Of a stretch of DNA of 64,000 nt, positions 22,640 to 33,900 are shown one piece after another. Made by a program: the position numbers and the translations under genes. The notes under the pieces are model-generated. The model was not told the origin of the DNA. It did not search any database and saw only the letters and a list, made by a program, of their open reading frames with translations. The DNA comes from Hibiscus mutabilis (lineage: Eukaryota; Streptophyta; Magnoliopsida; Malvales; Malvaceae): the NCBI GenBank assembly GCA_019671005.1, contig CM033718.1, positions 28,102,508 to 28,166,507 of the forward strand. The letters run 5' to 3'. Position 1 is the stretch's first letter; every line of letters starts with the position of its first letter.

Positions 22640-25065
22640 TGTGAAAAATAGCCTGACAATTGGTTCTTTTGAAAAATAGTATTTTGTCTATTTTAATTTA
22701 TTTAGTCTTGAAATTAGGGTTTTCGTTTTAAATCGGATTACCCTTTTATTCATATTTGAAAATCAATTTGGAGTCGTCACCGGTCACTTTGGTAGATCGG
22801 AAACCATAAAAATAACCAGATATTCGTTTTCTTAAATTTAGGGTTCGGGAGCCGGTTATGTGTGGGGAAGGATTAGGATAAACGCCCGTTATCGGTACCT
22901 TATTAATTTCACGTGACATATTGGCATTTCGAACAATAATTTGAATTTAATTAAATCCTTAATTGTTAACTGAATTTCATTTCGAATGAAAGTATCCTTT
23001 TGTAAGAAAATACATTTTTAACGAATACAAGTTTTGAAACATCAAGTTACTTTAGGATACTTCAATTTATATTCAAAAAATGTATTTCAACACAAAATGT
23101 TTTTAATGCATGTCTAATTATTTTCTTGTCAATTTTAAGTTCAAGCCTAATTAGGGCTCAAATTGATTGAATTAATTAAGGAATCTATAAATATTATCAA
23201 ATTTAGGGATTTATGTGATAACACCCAAATAATTGGGCACTATCCATATTAAGTCTTAAATTAATAATATTCCATAATATTTAATGATTCTAACTATTTA
23301 AACTCTATTCTTAATTTAATTTTAAATAAATTAGCTGTGTGTGATTACAATGTTCTAAGTTAAAATGAAACATTAAGTGTTCTACTAAAAAGCCTCCTTA
23401 GTTAACATCTCATTACAATGAGACACTAATCAACTCAAGACTTTAAAGTTTTCATTTAATAATCATTTATTATCCTCACCTAATTGAGTTATTTAAATTA
23501 ATTAAAGAACTTAAATTTAATTATTATACTAAGTAAACTAGTCACCTAGACAAATATACTACATGCTCATTTTAAAATCATGCAAACATACGATATAAAG
23601 TAAACAAAATAAAACAATTTAATTGAATAAAATAAATAAACTAACATTAAGAAAGATGACTAAATTGAATTATTATTGAAATCTGTGTGCCAAATTACAA
23701 GGGATTAGGACTAAATTGAAACAAAATCAAAATTGAAAGCCCAAACTGTGAAAACAAGAAAGAAGGTCGCGGATCCTACAACCAGGTCGGATAAACGCAC
23801 GAATCTATCTGGGTCAACCCGATGCCAAAACGGCACTATTTTGAACTTGGTATAAATGCCCCAACTCGGGCTAACTCATTCATTTCTAACCGAGCCCCTC
23901 TCTCTACCCAATCTCACTACCAAAATGCTCTGAACGCAAACACCATATGCCCAGATTTCCCCACTCACCAAGATCAAAACCCATGTATTTTGGATGGTGT
24001 TCTTCATGGTTCATCAAGAACCTGAAGAACACCGAAAAATCCGGCCATAAACCACAGTCTATACCACCATTTGATCCTTAACCGCCATCCTTCCGCCACT
24101 CTTGGCCGTTCGTCGGCAGCCAAGGTTCGACTCTGTAGCCCAAAAACCTTCATTTTTTCTCATCTCGAACCCTAGCGCCCTAGATATAGCTCGTTTCATC
24201 AGAAACACCCACTTCTCCCAACCTAAACTACTCTACCCGTACCCAAAACCCTCTTTGACTCCGTCATTACCCTAAAAACTCCAGCCACCGTTAAGATAAG
24301 CTTCCCGCCCCTTTTTCTTTCCATTTTCATTTTTGGTTTTTTGGTTAAAATAACATGTTTCTTGTTATTTGAAAAAATGAAGAAGAGAAAATGGTGTTAT
24401 ACCTTCTCGGCGGTGTAATCATGATGACGGCTGATCTCTCCGACGACGAATGAGCTTCTCTGGCAACTCCTCCGAGGATGTTTAAACTTCTATGACAGTA
24501 ACCTTGTGACACTCCGATGGCTTGGCTCTCAAGGCTAGTGAGATTCCAAAAATGCCCTCACTCTCTTTCTTCTTTTTATTATTATATTATTATTTTTGTT
24601 AACTATTAATGATGGTAATTATTAGTGGTGATCCCTAATCTAACATTTCTCTCTCTTTGATATTTATAGTGGATGGGTTTTGAAGTTACTAATGACATCA
24701 CAAGGCTGATGCTAGTGGAGAAGAAAACCATGATCCATGTGATACCTATTTGGGCCAATTGCAACGTGACACGTGTCCCTTGGAAGTCGAATTTGGGCAG
24801 GATAATTAAAATTTGGGCTAGATTGTGTTTGTTTGGTTATAATTTTGTGTTTGTTTGGGATTAAAAATGGACTGGAAACATTGTAACAAAAGGGATTTTG
24901 GGCTTTTAATTGGGCTTTCGGATTTTATATGTAAATGGGCGTTAGAATTTGTAAATGGACACTTGAACTATTTTTTGGGTATATGGATTAATATTATTTT
25001 TTGTTTATCATACCTATTCATTTGTTTAATATATACTCATACTCGGGTAAAAATTGGGTATTACA
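22640..25065 (-). mobile_element. 3' LTR of a minus-strand Tat-type gypsy element
   Basis: The right end reads ...CGGGTAAAAATTGGGTATTACA. On the minus strand the LTR therefore starts TGTAATACCCAATTTTTACCC. It is preceded on that strand by a purine-rich GCAAAGAGGGGCAAA (25066-25080), the polypurine primer. The 3' part contains the same GAGTCGTCACCGGTCACTT block (22770-22790) as the related LTR at 11980. The left boundary (TGTGAAAAATAG at 22640) is approximate. A GC-richer patch is at 24040-24300. Confidence 0.65.
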
Positions 25066-25214
25066 TTTGCCCCTCTTTGCTCATTGTTGTGGAATAGGAA
25101 TAGGGCAAAGACTGAAAAGACACGAATTTTACCCGAACCATCTGACCATCGAAGGTTGAAGCTATTTTTCTAATTATAAAATTCTTCAATCTTCTGCCAA
25201 ACCATAGAGTCTGA

Positions 25215-25515
25215 AGCTGTTCTTCTCATTATGAAATTCTTCATTCCTCACTCTTTTGCTAATCACTTTTTTGTAAAGATGCCGAATAAGCAAGATCTTC
25301 TCATTAGGAACTTCCTCATTCTTCAAAAAGGTGAACTCTTCTCATTAGGAGCTATTCCTTCTTCATTGGGCGAGTTATTCTCATTAGGAACTCTGGGACA
25401 AACTCTTCTCATTATGAGTATTGGGCGAGTTCTTCTTATTAGGAACTCTGGAGTGAACTCTTCTCATTAGGAGTTCAGGGCGAGTTATTCTCGTTAGGAA
25501 CTCTGTATTTAAGAA
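25215..25515. repeat. Tandem array of ~25-bp units (TTCTCATTAGGAACT)
   Basis: TTCTCATTAGGAACT or a close variant recurs about ten times from 25220 to 25505, separated by short variable spacers (CTGGGACAAAC, GGGCGAG and similar). It belongs to the 3' region of the minus-strand gypsy element. Confidence 0.8.
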
Positions 25516-26099
25516 CGTCGATTCACCTCCTCCTCTAGGGAAAAAACTGAACCTGTAAAAAGAAATATCATCAATTAATAAGAATTCGAATTGAAGTGGT
25601 ATGGAATTTCCTTAACTTTCAGCTTGAAGCACTGAGATCTTTAGAGTCGCTGCTTTTCTGTCTATGATGTCTTGATTTTTCAATCTGAAACTCACATCAG
25701 ATCTCTTGTTGCTTCCTCTATTGATCCATCTCTTTCTATACTTGGAAATTATATGACCTGCAAAAGTCAAATCTATCATTAATCTTTCAACATTAATTAT
25801 AAAGCAAATGTACAAATTGGGTATATCATTAAGAAACTTCAAGTGCTTCAACAAGAAACTTTGAAACTTTTGAACAAGTAAACTGTGCATCTTCCTCATT
25901 TGAGCCCAAAATTGATCTTTCCCTCCATGAACCATCTTTGTTTTTCTTTCTCTTTTTTTTCCTTTTCCTTTTTCTTCTTCTTCTTTTTTTGAAGCTGGTA
26001 ACCCGAAAGGTTAATATCTTTGTCGATACCATGCCCCAACTGTCTTACTGTGACACCATCCAAAAAAATTTCTCATCATTTCTAGAGATATCGGTCTGA

Positions 26100-26475
26100 A
26101 GGACTTATATTCATGCCCGAAGGACTTACTGATGACCCAAAGAATTTAGAATTATAATGCACTTCCTTTCTTGTGCAAACAATCAAATGTTTACATCACT
26201 CCCGAAGGTGATGACTCGAATGACTTAGCATCATGCCCGAAGGACTTACTGATGACTCAAAGGATTTAGAATTGTAATGCACTTCCTTTCTTGTGCAAAC
26301 AATCAAACATCTCCCGAAGGCGATGGCCTGAAGGACTTAACATCATACCCGAAGAACTTACTGATGACCCGAAGGATTTAGAATTGTAACGCACTTCCTT
26401 TCCTGTGCAAACAACCACATCACACCCGAAGGCGATGGCCCAAAAGACTTAACATCATGCCTGAAGGATTTAGGA
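26100..26475 (-). repeat. Tandem array of ~115-bp units sharing a core with 7950-8620
   Basis: The motif ATGCCCGAAGGACTTACTGA or a variant starts near 26113, 26233, 26345 and 26457, with about 112-120 bp spacing. Between the cores a TTTAGAATTGTAATGCACTT / CCTTTCTTGTGCAAACAA spacer repeats. The core, read on the minus strand, matches the core of the array in element A. The spacers differ. Confidence 0.8.
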
Positions 26476-26514
26476 TTGTAATGCACTATCTGTCTTGTAC
26501 ACACAATCATAAAA

Positions 26515-26660
26515 TCTTGCTGAAATCCACCTCTACAAACGGATTAGTAAACCTTGTTGAAATCCGTCTCTTCAAACGGATTGAAAACTTTGTTGTAATC
26601 TGCCTCTTTAAATGGATTGAAAAATTTGTTGAAATCTGCCTCTTCAAACATATTGATGTC
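26515..26660. repeat. Tandem array of ~41-bp units
   Basis: TTGTTGAAATCCGTCTCTTC followed by AAACGGATTGA recurs four times with point differences, starting near 26517, 26559, 26591 and 26628. Confidence 0.75.
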
Positions 26661-26924
26661 TTTGCAATTTTTTGTTGGATCTTCCCTAATCTTGAAGCTG
26701 TGGATTGAAATTTGGCTCGTTCCTTGCTGATTCTTGTAAATTCCTACAAAAATATGTAAACTGCTCTGAATGCATGTTTTAATATGCTCTTATCTTACAG
26801 ATTCCTAACTATATATGGTGCATGAATTGTGACAACTGAGGTCCACTTGTATATGCTATCTTCTTTGCTTCTTCAATGAGCTTTTCTGCTTTTGTTGCAA
26901 CGATACCTCTTTTCTTGTGATTGT

Positions 26925-27250
26925 TCTTACCGAATCTTGCTTAACTTGATCTTCTTGAGATTTTCCTTTGCACCTTATTTCTTGATATTCTTCTTATCAA
27001 ACCTTGTTTAACTTGATCTTCTTGCATTTTATCTTAAGCTCTTATTATCTTCGTGCTCCGACAAACTTTGCCCTAGAGTTCGTTGTTGAGCTTTTTTCCT
27101 TCTTCTTATCTCTTTAGATTGTTCTTGTCAAATCTTGTTCAACTTGATATTGATTTTTGAATTAAGCTCTTATTGTCTTCATGCTCCGACAAAATTTTCC
27201 CCAAGATGTTGTTGTTGAGCTCATTTTCTTCTTGAACAGATTTTGACTTC
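26925..27250. repeat. Diverged tandem repeats (~55 and ~135 bp)
   Basis: TTCTTATCAAACCTTGTTTA with ACTTGATCTTCTTG occurs at about 26930, 26988 and 27122. A longer unit, TGCTCCGACAAACTTTGCCC to GTTGTTGAGCT, is at 27053 and again near 27182. These are further arrays in the same 3' region. Confidence 0.65.
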
Positions 27251-28126
27251 TTTAGTAACCAAACTTTTCCAGGCTCTGTATCATCTCTTATCTATTCTAA
27301 TTTGAACTCTTGAGCACAATGATGCCCCGCTGATCTCTTTATTTCTTTCCTCATCATGTAAATATTACCCCTGTTTCATCATTTAGGGCGATTAGATGTC
27401 TCAAGTCCTTGAACTTCTTCAAGTCCCTGAACTTTTATCAAGTTTGATTTCAAAGGTCAACCAATACTTCATGGTAGGAACTTGCTTTAAGTCCTTGAAT
27501 TATCTGATATGTACTTTCATTAACTTTAAAACAAACCAAAACTCCATGATAGAAACTTGATTTAGGTCATTTTTGCCATTGTCTGCACCATGACCCCTGA
27601 TGGGTGATTCTTTTTTCTGACCAGAAAACTACCAAACAGATGCATTCCATACTCAGCCATGCCTTTACCATGTCATATTGATCATTTATATCCCTGATCT
27701 TGTATTCTGAAGCTTATGTTTGAAGTAATACAAGGAAATCATTTTGTTTTGAAAAAATGTCATTTTGTTGATCGGCATTTCAATGAAAGAAACCTTACAA
27801 GACCCGAAAAAATTAGGGTCTTAATATAAAGAAAGAAAATATAATAGGATTCCCTGGATATCAAGTACAAGAGCGTCTTAGATTCAACCCTCCCATGGGT
27901 AGCATAACTCATGAATGTTGTGGTGATGTCTCAAGTTATGAAATTTCTTCCAAATCACTCGGTTCACACCCTATGATTATCGCGTTGCTCGATTCAGTCA
28001 GAAAACAACTCCTTATGTGTTCTCTTCATTTTTTCCATTCATAAATGTGTTCAAGCTTTCCAGACTTGATTAACTAGTAGAGTGCAAAAATATCATTCTA
28101 AGAATAGAATTCTATAAGTGCATGTG

Positions 28127-29684
28127 TGATAACTCCTCAAAAGTGCTACATTTTGCATCTATTTTATAATGTTTTTTGCTAGTTTTCGAGTATGTATGTT
28201 TGCATTTAGTATTAGTTCCATGCATTTTGCATAAAAAAGAGTTTAGCAGACGCCCTTTTATGGCTTGAAGGTTTTTTATTGTTTTTGGCACAGGTTCTAT
28301 GCTAGATAACGTGGCAAAGAAATAAGGGAAAGTAAAAGTCACAATGCTAGGGAAGATTGCTGAGGCGCGGCTAACAGTGCAATAAAGATGGGCCAACAGT
28401 TGCATGCCAAGCCCCTTGACAATGATGGACAACCTGGAAAAATAGGAAAGGATAAGGTTTCAAAGAAAACACGAATGGACCTAATCCGAAAAATTAGGAG
28501 CGGCTAGTCGGCATGAGTTTTCTGCCACAACCATTGGCATCACAGTGGTGACTGATGACGTCAGTCCTAGACCATCACATGTCAGCCTTACTCGGTGATA
28601 AGATGATAAGGAGATCAGGCACCTATCAAGGAGCCTTAGCCGAAATGTAAAATTTGAATTTCTCCTAGGGTTTTCTCCTCATTCATCTATATAAATAGAT
28701 CATTTCCAAGCATGTTGAGGAGCGCGCACATTGAGCAAACTAGCTTAGGATCATCTCTGATCACTTCCACCACCGGCTAGAGTAGCCACACAGAGGAGGT
28801 CTAGAGCAAGAGAGGCTAAATTGACCGACCCTTTTTTCCCTTTTTCCTTCGGTTTATTTTAATTTTGAGGATGATGTTTGCAAACGATGAAGTTTATTTT
28901 GTGGTTAACCCCTTCATCATGAACTAATTAATAGTTGGTGAGGAGTGGATGGATGAAACGTTGTTTTTTGCCAGCTTTTATTAAATAGTAATGCTTCGGC
29001 ATAAGGTTTTATTCATTTGGCAATGTCTTTACTTTTTTCCAAAACTTCTACGCCAAGCGACGGCTTGCGTAGTTTGCTTATTGCAACACAATATCATAAC
29101 TGAATTGGGAGGCAACGATTACTTGCCAAATTCTAAGGCGAGAAGCTTCGGCAGAAGATGTTCAAGTAGATGAACTTACTTCGGGAGTGAGTCTACCCCT
29201 TAGAGAGTAAAGATTGGAACTAAACTAAATTAATTAATAAGAAACATGCACTATAGACATATAAGGGTTTTATATGATTAGTTTAAGGCATTGCTATCGA
29301 TGGAGGCAATGACCAGCTTTTGAATCTGCTGAATAAAACATCGCCAAAACATGACATTATTAAAGGCTAGCATGGCATAAACAACGTGAAAACCATGCAT
29401 TCCTTGCCAACACTCGTCATCCACTTTTTCAAGCTCTCCTTACCAATGCTGTTCTATTTTATTTTCATTTCACTTTCCAAAACAATCATTTTTCACCCCA
29501 AAGGCAAGTAACAATTGAACAATTAAATTCCAAGACAATCCATGCGGGATCGATACTCAGCTTAACTGTTGTGTTACTTGTCGACCGTGTATACTTGCAC
29601 GAAAAATGACTCGACTTGGCATTGTTTTATACTTTTCCAATACGCATTTTCATACCTTTTGTCAAGCACACTTCGGTTACAACA
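28127..29684 (+). repeat. 5' LTR of the Athila element
   Basis: This 1558-bp LTR is paired with 38305-39858. It contains a canonical TATA box at 28688-28695 in the plus orientation, conserved in the other LTR, and ends CTTCGGTTACAACA. Confidence 0.9.
28688..28695 (+). promoter_or_regulatory. TATA box of the Athila 5' LTR
   Basis: TATATAAA is set in CATCTATATAAATAGATC. The same site is kept at 38865-38872 in the 3' LTR. Transcription of the element would be expected to start about 30 bp downstream, near 28720, which defines the U3/R boundary. This is a consensus match only. Confidence 0.6.
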
Positions 29685-29690
29685 AGTTTT

Positions 29691-29705
29691 TGGCGCCGTT
29701 GTCGG
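29691..29705 (+). other. Primer binding site (tRNA-Asp type)
   Basis: TGGCGCCGTTGTCGG begins six bases after the 5' LTR. It matches the TGGCGCCGTTGCCGG complement of the 3' end of plant tRNA-Asp with one mismatch, the primer commonly used by Athila-type elements. Confidence 0.8.
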
Positions 29706-29840
29706 TGATTGCAACGGAGTTGATTGTTTTAAAATTTTTATTTGTCCGTTCATTTAATTTTCTTTTGTTTGTACCGGTGTATGACCAGAAGTCATCCTAT
29801 GGTGGACGAGTAGCCATACAATCTAGAAATTGAGAAAATC

Positions 29841-30875
29841 TTGAGGAGGTTAAAGAAAAAATTTCGAGAAATGAATAATCAAGGTAATGTTGTGGTGAAT
29901 AATGAAGGAAGTTTACCAAACAATAATCCACCAGCACCACCCGTTGCCCCAAATGAAGAGGAGGGACCTATTAGAGAACATTCACCACCCAATATTGACA
30001 ATTTGATGCCAGGATTCATTGGCACAGAGGTAAATGCTGTCAATTTTGAACTTAAGCCGGTGATGATTTCTTCTTTTTTAAATGTAGGTCAATTTGATAG
30101 AGCACTCACTGGAGACCCAAGACAACATTTGAAGTAGTTCATGGAGATTTGCCAATTATTCCAACAAGCTGGAGTGCCTGATGATATTGTGAAATTGAGG
30201 CTATTCACGTTTTCCTTGAGAGATAGAGCCAATATATGGATTAATTCTTTGCCACCAGGTTCGGTAAACTCATGGGCAGACCTATGCCAAAAGTTCTTGA
30301 CAAGATTTCAGCCACCTACACTCACTGCCAAATTGAGGGGTGAGATCATTACATTCAGGCAGGCTGATGATGAAACATTATATGATGCCTGAGATAGATT
30401 TAAAGACTTGCTGAGAAGGTGTCCTATGCATGAATTTCCAAACTGGACCCAAATACAAACCTTCTATAATGGGTTGAATGCACAAACACGTACTGTTGTT
30501 GATGCTTCAGCAGCCAGTTCATTGCTCGATAAGAAATACTTAGAGGCTGTAGAAATCCTTGAGAGAATCTCAATCAATAATTTCGAGTACCCTATTGGTA
30601 GACTTGGGATTGGAACCAAAACTAGTGGAATATTGAAAGTGGATAACCTGACATCCCTTCATGCTGAAATTGCAAATCTCACCAACATGGTGAAGTCTTT
30701 GCAAAAGAACAATGAGTCCCAAGAAGTTCAAATGTTAGATCCATTTTGCACAATCGGTGGAGAAAATCATCGTTCAAAAGATTGCCCTGCCAACTCTCAG
30801 TCGATAAATTATGTTAGGAATTATAATCGAAATTACAATTCTAATTCCACCGCTTATAATGCAAGTTGGCGATAG
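29841..30875 (+). pseudogene. Athila gag (two in-frame stops)
   Basis: This is a single plus frame broken only by TAG at 30136-30138 and TGA near 30390-30392. The start is an acidic, Pro/Asn-rich leader, followed by the capsid-like region with SLRDRANIWINSLPPGS (about 30218-30268), a conserved Athila gag signature. A zinc-knuckle remnant lies at about 30743-30786, where the second cysteine is replaced by glycine (CTIGGENH). An Asn/Tyr-rich tail follows (NYVRNYNRNYN). Family knowledge suggests Gln and Trp at the two stop positions, so both stops could have come from C-to-T or G-to-A changes. The protein would form particles and package RNA. Confidence 0.8.
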
Positions 30876-31660
30876 CACCCTAATTTGGCTAGAGGAAATC
30901 AATGAGGCAATCAGTACAATACTCAACAACAGAGCAATAATGCTCAGCAATAGAACAACAATGCTCAGCGACAGAACAACCAGAGGCAAAATAATAATGC
31001 AATGCCAGCATTCTTTCAGAATGCAATGCCAGCAAGAGCCCAGAATAATTTCTAGCAAAGACAAACCCAAGGAAACACTCTTACTGATTATATGGAGAGA
31101 AATGATGCCAATGTTCAGAGTTTGGCAGCATCAATGCGTAACTTGGAGGTTCAACTTGGACAGATTGCCAATGCTCTTAGCAATCGACCTCAGGGAACTT
31201 TTCCAAGTGACACTGAAGATGCTAGGCAAAAAAAAAGAGCAATGTAAAGCAATAACTCTTCGGAGTGGAAAGCAATGTGAAGTAGAGAAGGTTGTCAAGC
31301 CGTCAGTTCAATGCCAAACTAACAGAACAATGCCAACAGAGAATGCCAATGAAGCAGAACAAGGAGTAAACGACGCTAGAGCATAAGTTGATGCCGAGCA
31401 GTAGAACGATGCCAGGCAGAAATCTAATGCTAGCACTTCTTTGGCAAACCCAGTAGTAGTTTATCCACCACCACCATTTCCGGCTCACCTTCAAAAACAT
31501 AAGCAAGATCAGCAATTTAAGTTTCTTAGAAGTTCTTAAACAGCTACAAATCAACCTTCCCCTAGTGGAAGCTCTTGAGCAGATGCCCAACTATGTGAAG
31601 TTCGTTAAAGACATCCTAACCAAAAAATGGAAGTTGGGAGATTTTTGAGACAATAGCCCT
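30876..31660 (+). pseudogene. Athila gag C-terminus and gag-pol linker
   Basis: The Gln/Asn-rich low-complexity part (30900-31060) contains repeated AATGCTCAGC-AGAACAAC words. The conserved LEVQLGQIANALSNRPQGT motif is at about 31146-31200, with QCKAITLRSGKQ at about 31240-31275. An A9 run at 31227-31235 coincides with the frame change between these two motifs. From 31386 on, stops are frequent. It would act as linker between particle protein and enzymes. Confidence 0.7.
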
Positions 31661-32070
31661 TATAGAAGGATGCAGTGCCATGATTCACAACCGCTTACCA
31701 CCAAAGCTAAAAGATCCAGTGAGTTTTACTATTCCTTGTACTATTGGCAATAAATTTGTTGGAAAGGCATTATGCAATTTAGATGCCAATATTAATTTGA
31801 TGCCATTGTCTGTTTTTAGGAAACTTGGCATAAAGCGAGGCCGACAACGGTAACACTTCAGATGGTAAATCGATCATACGTACATCCTAAGGGTAAGATT
31901 AAGGGTGTGCTGGTAAAGGTAGACAAATTTATTTTTCCTGCCAAATTTATCATATTGGATTATGAAGCTGATGTAAATGTACCAATCATCTTAGGCAGAC
32001 CTTTTCTTGCCACGAGTAGAACTCTTATCGATGTTCATAAAAAGGGAATTAACAATGCATATGAATGACC
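31661..32070 (+). pseudogene. Athila aspartic protease (active site altered)
   Basis: The conserved strand preceding the active site (DPVSFTIPCTIGNK) reads at about 31707-31750. The usual L-C-D-L-G-A-S-I-N-L-M active-site motif appears as LCNLDANINLM (31770-31802): Asp is replaced by Asn and the Gly by Asp. A one-base frame change near 31850 leads into the second lobe (KVDKFIFPAKFIILD, then VPIILGRPFLATSRT, 31916-32025). Without the catalytic Asp the enzyme should be inactive. Confidence 0.75.
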
Positions 32071-32590
32071 AACAGGTTACATTTAACGTGTTTCAAGCTT
32101 TGAAATGTGCAGATGAACCTGAGGAATACCAAACGGAGGAAATAGTGGAGTCTATCTATAAGCTAGATTTCGCACAAATATGTCAGCATCAGTCTGATGC
32201 CAGCATGATTGAAGGCATTGCCAAACTGTTTGAAGAACTTGATGAAACATCAATAGAGGTTGAAAATGTGAATTATTTTGAACAACCAGAGCCACTTGAG
32301 TTGGTTGGAAAAGAGATTGTGGCACCCAAACCATCCATTGAGGAGCCACCAACATTGGAGCTAAAAACATTGCTAGAGCACCTAAAGTACGCTTATTTAG
32401 GTAAATACTCAACTCTTCCTATAATAATTGTTGCAGATCTCTCTAATGATCAGGAGGAAAGATTATTGGGAATACTATCAACATATAAGCAAGCTTTGGG
32501 GTGGACCTTTGCAGACATCTGAGGTATCAACCCAACTATTTGCATGCACAAGATCATACTTGAAGAATATCATGGTAAGACTGTGAAGAA
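32071..32590 (+). pseudogene. Athila pol linker between protease and reverse transcriptase
   Basis: An open frame (32007-32522) reads NDQQVTFNVFQALKCADEPEE, an acidic linker, then PPTLELKTLLEHLKYAYLG and QALGWTFADI. This is the standard lead-in to the reverse transcriptase of plant gypsy elements. A TGA at 32520-32522 interrupts the continuation (W/I-x-GINPT). Confidence 0.7.
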
Positions 32591-33340
32591 CAAAGAAGGC
32601 TAAACCCTAGTATGAAAGAGGTAGTAAAGAAAGAAATCATTAAATGGTTAGATGCCGGGATCATTTATCCCATTTTTAACAGCTCATGGGTTAGCCCAGT
32701 ACAGTGTGTGCCAAAGAAGGGTGGCATGACTGTAGTCCAGAACAACAAAGATAAATTGATTCCCTCCAGGACTATCACAGGATATAGGGTGTGCATGGAT
32801 TACCAGAGACTGAACATTGTCACAAGAAATGACCACTTCCCACTGCCTTTTATCGACCAGATGTTAGATAGACTAGCAGGTAAAGCCTTTTATTATTCTT
32901 TAGATGGCTATTCTGGATATAACCAGATTGCCATTACTCCTAATGATCAAGAGAATACCATATTTACCTGCCTTTACGGGACGTTTGCCTTCATAAGGAT
33001 GTCATTTGGGATGTGTAATACACCGACAATGTTTCAATGGTGCATGATGTCTATTTTTTCTAACATGATTGAGCATAACCTGGAAGTGTTTATGGATGAT
33101 TTCTTAGTGTTTGGAAAAACATTTGAGGAATGTCTTCTAAGTTTAGATTAGGTCCTGAAAAGATGCATAGAGACAAACCTAGTGTTGAACTGGGAGAAAT
33201 GCCAATTTGTGGTAAAGGAGGGCATTATTCTCGGTCACAAGGTTACCAAGAGAAGTTTGGAAGTCGATCAAGAAAAAGTTGAGGTAATTAAGCAGTTGCC
33301 TCCACCTCTAGCATGAAAAGTATAAGAAGTTTTTTAGGTC
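32591..33340 (+). pseudogene. Athila reverse transcriptase
   Basis: This is the longest well-preserved pol segment (ORF 32612-33151). Conserved steps are visible in order: VKKEIIKWLDAGIIYPI, SPVQCVPKKGG, RVCMDYQRLN, DHFPLPFIDQMLDRLAG, LDGYSGYNQI, CLYGTFAF-RMSFGMCN and the catalytic FMDDFLVFG (about 33090-33117). It thus keeps the Asp in the LDGYSG motif and both Asp of the FMDD box. A TAG at 33149-33151 and a later TGA precede the thumb region (ETNLVLNWEKCQFVV). It would copy element RNA into DNA. Confidence 0.85.
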
Positions 33341-33900
33341 ATGCTAGTTTGTATCGCTGATTCATTAAAGACTTTTAAAAAATTTCTAAGCCTTTGTGTT
33401 CACTTTTAGAGAATAATACAAATTTTGCCTTTGACGATTCTTATTTAAGAGCTTTTCAGGAGCTGAAGGAGAAATTAATTAACCCCCTATAGTCGTGGCC
33501 CCTGATTGGAATGAGCCATTTGACCTCATGTGCGATGCCAGCGACTATACCGTAGGAGTAGTCCTAGGGTAATGGCATGGCAAGGTTTTTCATGCCACCT
33601 AGTATGCCAGCCAAACACTGAATGGAGCACAACTTAACTACTCCACAACCGAGAAAGAGTTTCTTGTTGTTATCTTTGTCTTTGAAAAATTTAGATCTTA
33701 TCTTATTGGTAACAAAGTTGTGGTTTTTACAGATCATTCAGCTTTGAAATACCTCTTGGCAAAAATGGATGCCAAACCAAGATTGATACGATGGGCACTC
33801 TTACTGTAAGAATTTGATCTTGAAATTAGAGATAAGAATGGAAGTGAAAATGCAGTAGCTGACCACCTATCACGCCTAGAACATCATTTGGAAGATGGTA
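33341..33900 (+). pseudogene. Athila RNase H
   Basis: The frame reads FDLMCDASDYTVGVVLG (about 33505-33570), a TAA, then [40 protein letters not shown] (33729-33783) and ENAVADHLSRLE (about 33850-33882). These include the catalytic Asp (CDAS), Glu (TEKE) and Asp (TDH). At least three stops are present. It would remove RNA from the RNA/DNA hybrid. Confidence 0.75.

Larger units (their letters stand above)
25066..28126 (-). other. 3' untranslated region of the minus-strand gypsy element, repeat-rich
   Basis: From the polypurine tract rightwards (upstream on the minus strand) this region has no credible coding frame. It contains at least four separate tandem arrays, listed individually, plus a diverged ~90-bp repeat at about 27460-27580 (AACCAATACTTCATGGTAGG / AACCAAAACTCCATGATAGA). 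Bases 27640-28126 show nothing recognisable. The region is interrupted at 28127 by a complete Athila element and resumes at 39864. Confidence 0.55.

Noticed and set aside
25215..27250. Regularly spaced short repeats considered as a CRISPR array
   Set aside because: The DNA is plant nuclear, spacers are themselves repetitive and of uneven length, no cas genes are present, and the region lies in a gypsy 3' region.
29691..29705. tRNA-Asp-like and tRNA-Met-like sequences (also 55785-55798)
   Set aside because: They match only the 3' acceptor complement next to an LTR, so they are primer binding sites, not tRNA genes.
30690..30790. CCHC-type zinc finger as a possible host RNA-binding gene
   Set aside because: The flanking sequence is typical Athila gag between matched LTRs, and one of the zinc cysteines is missing.
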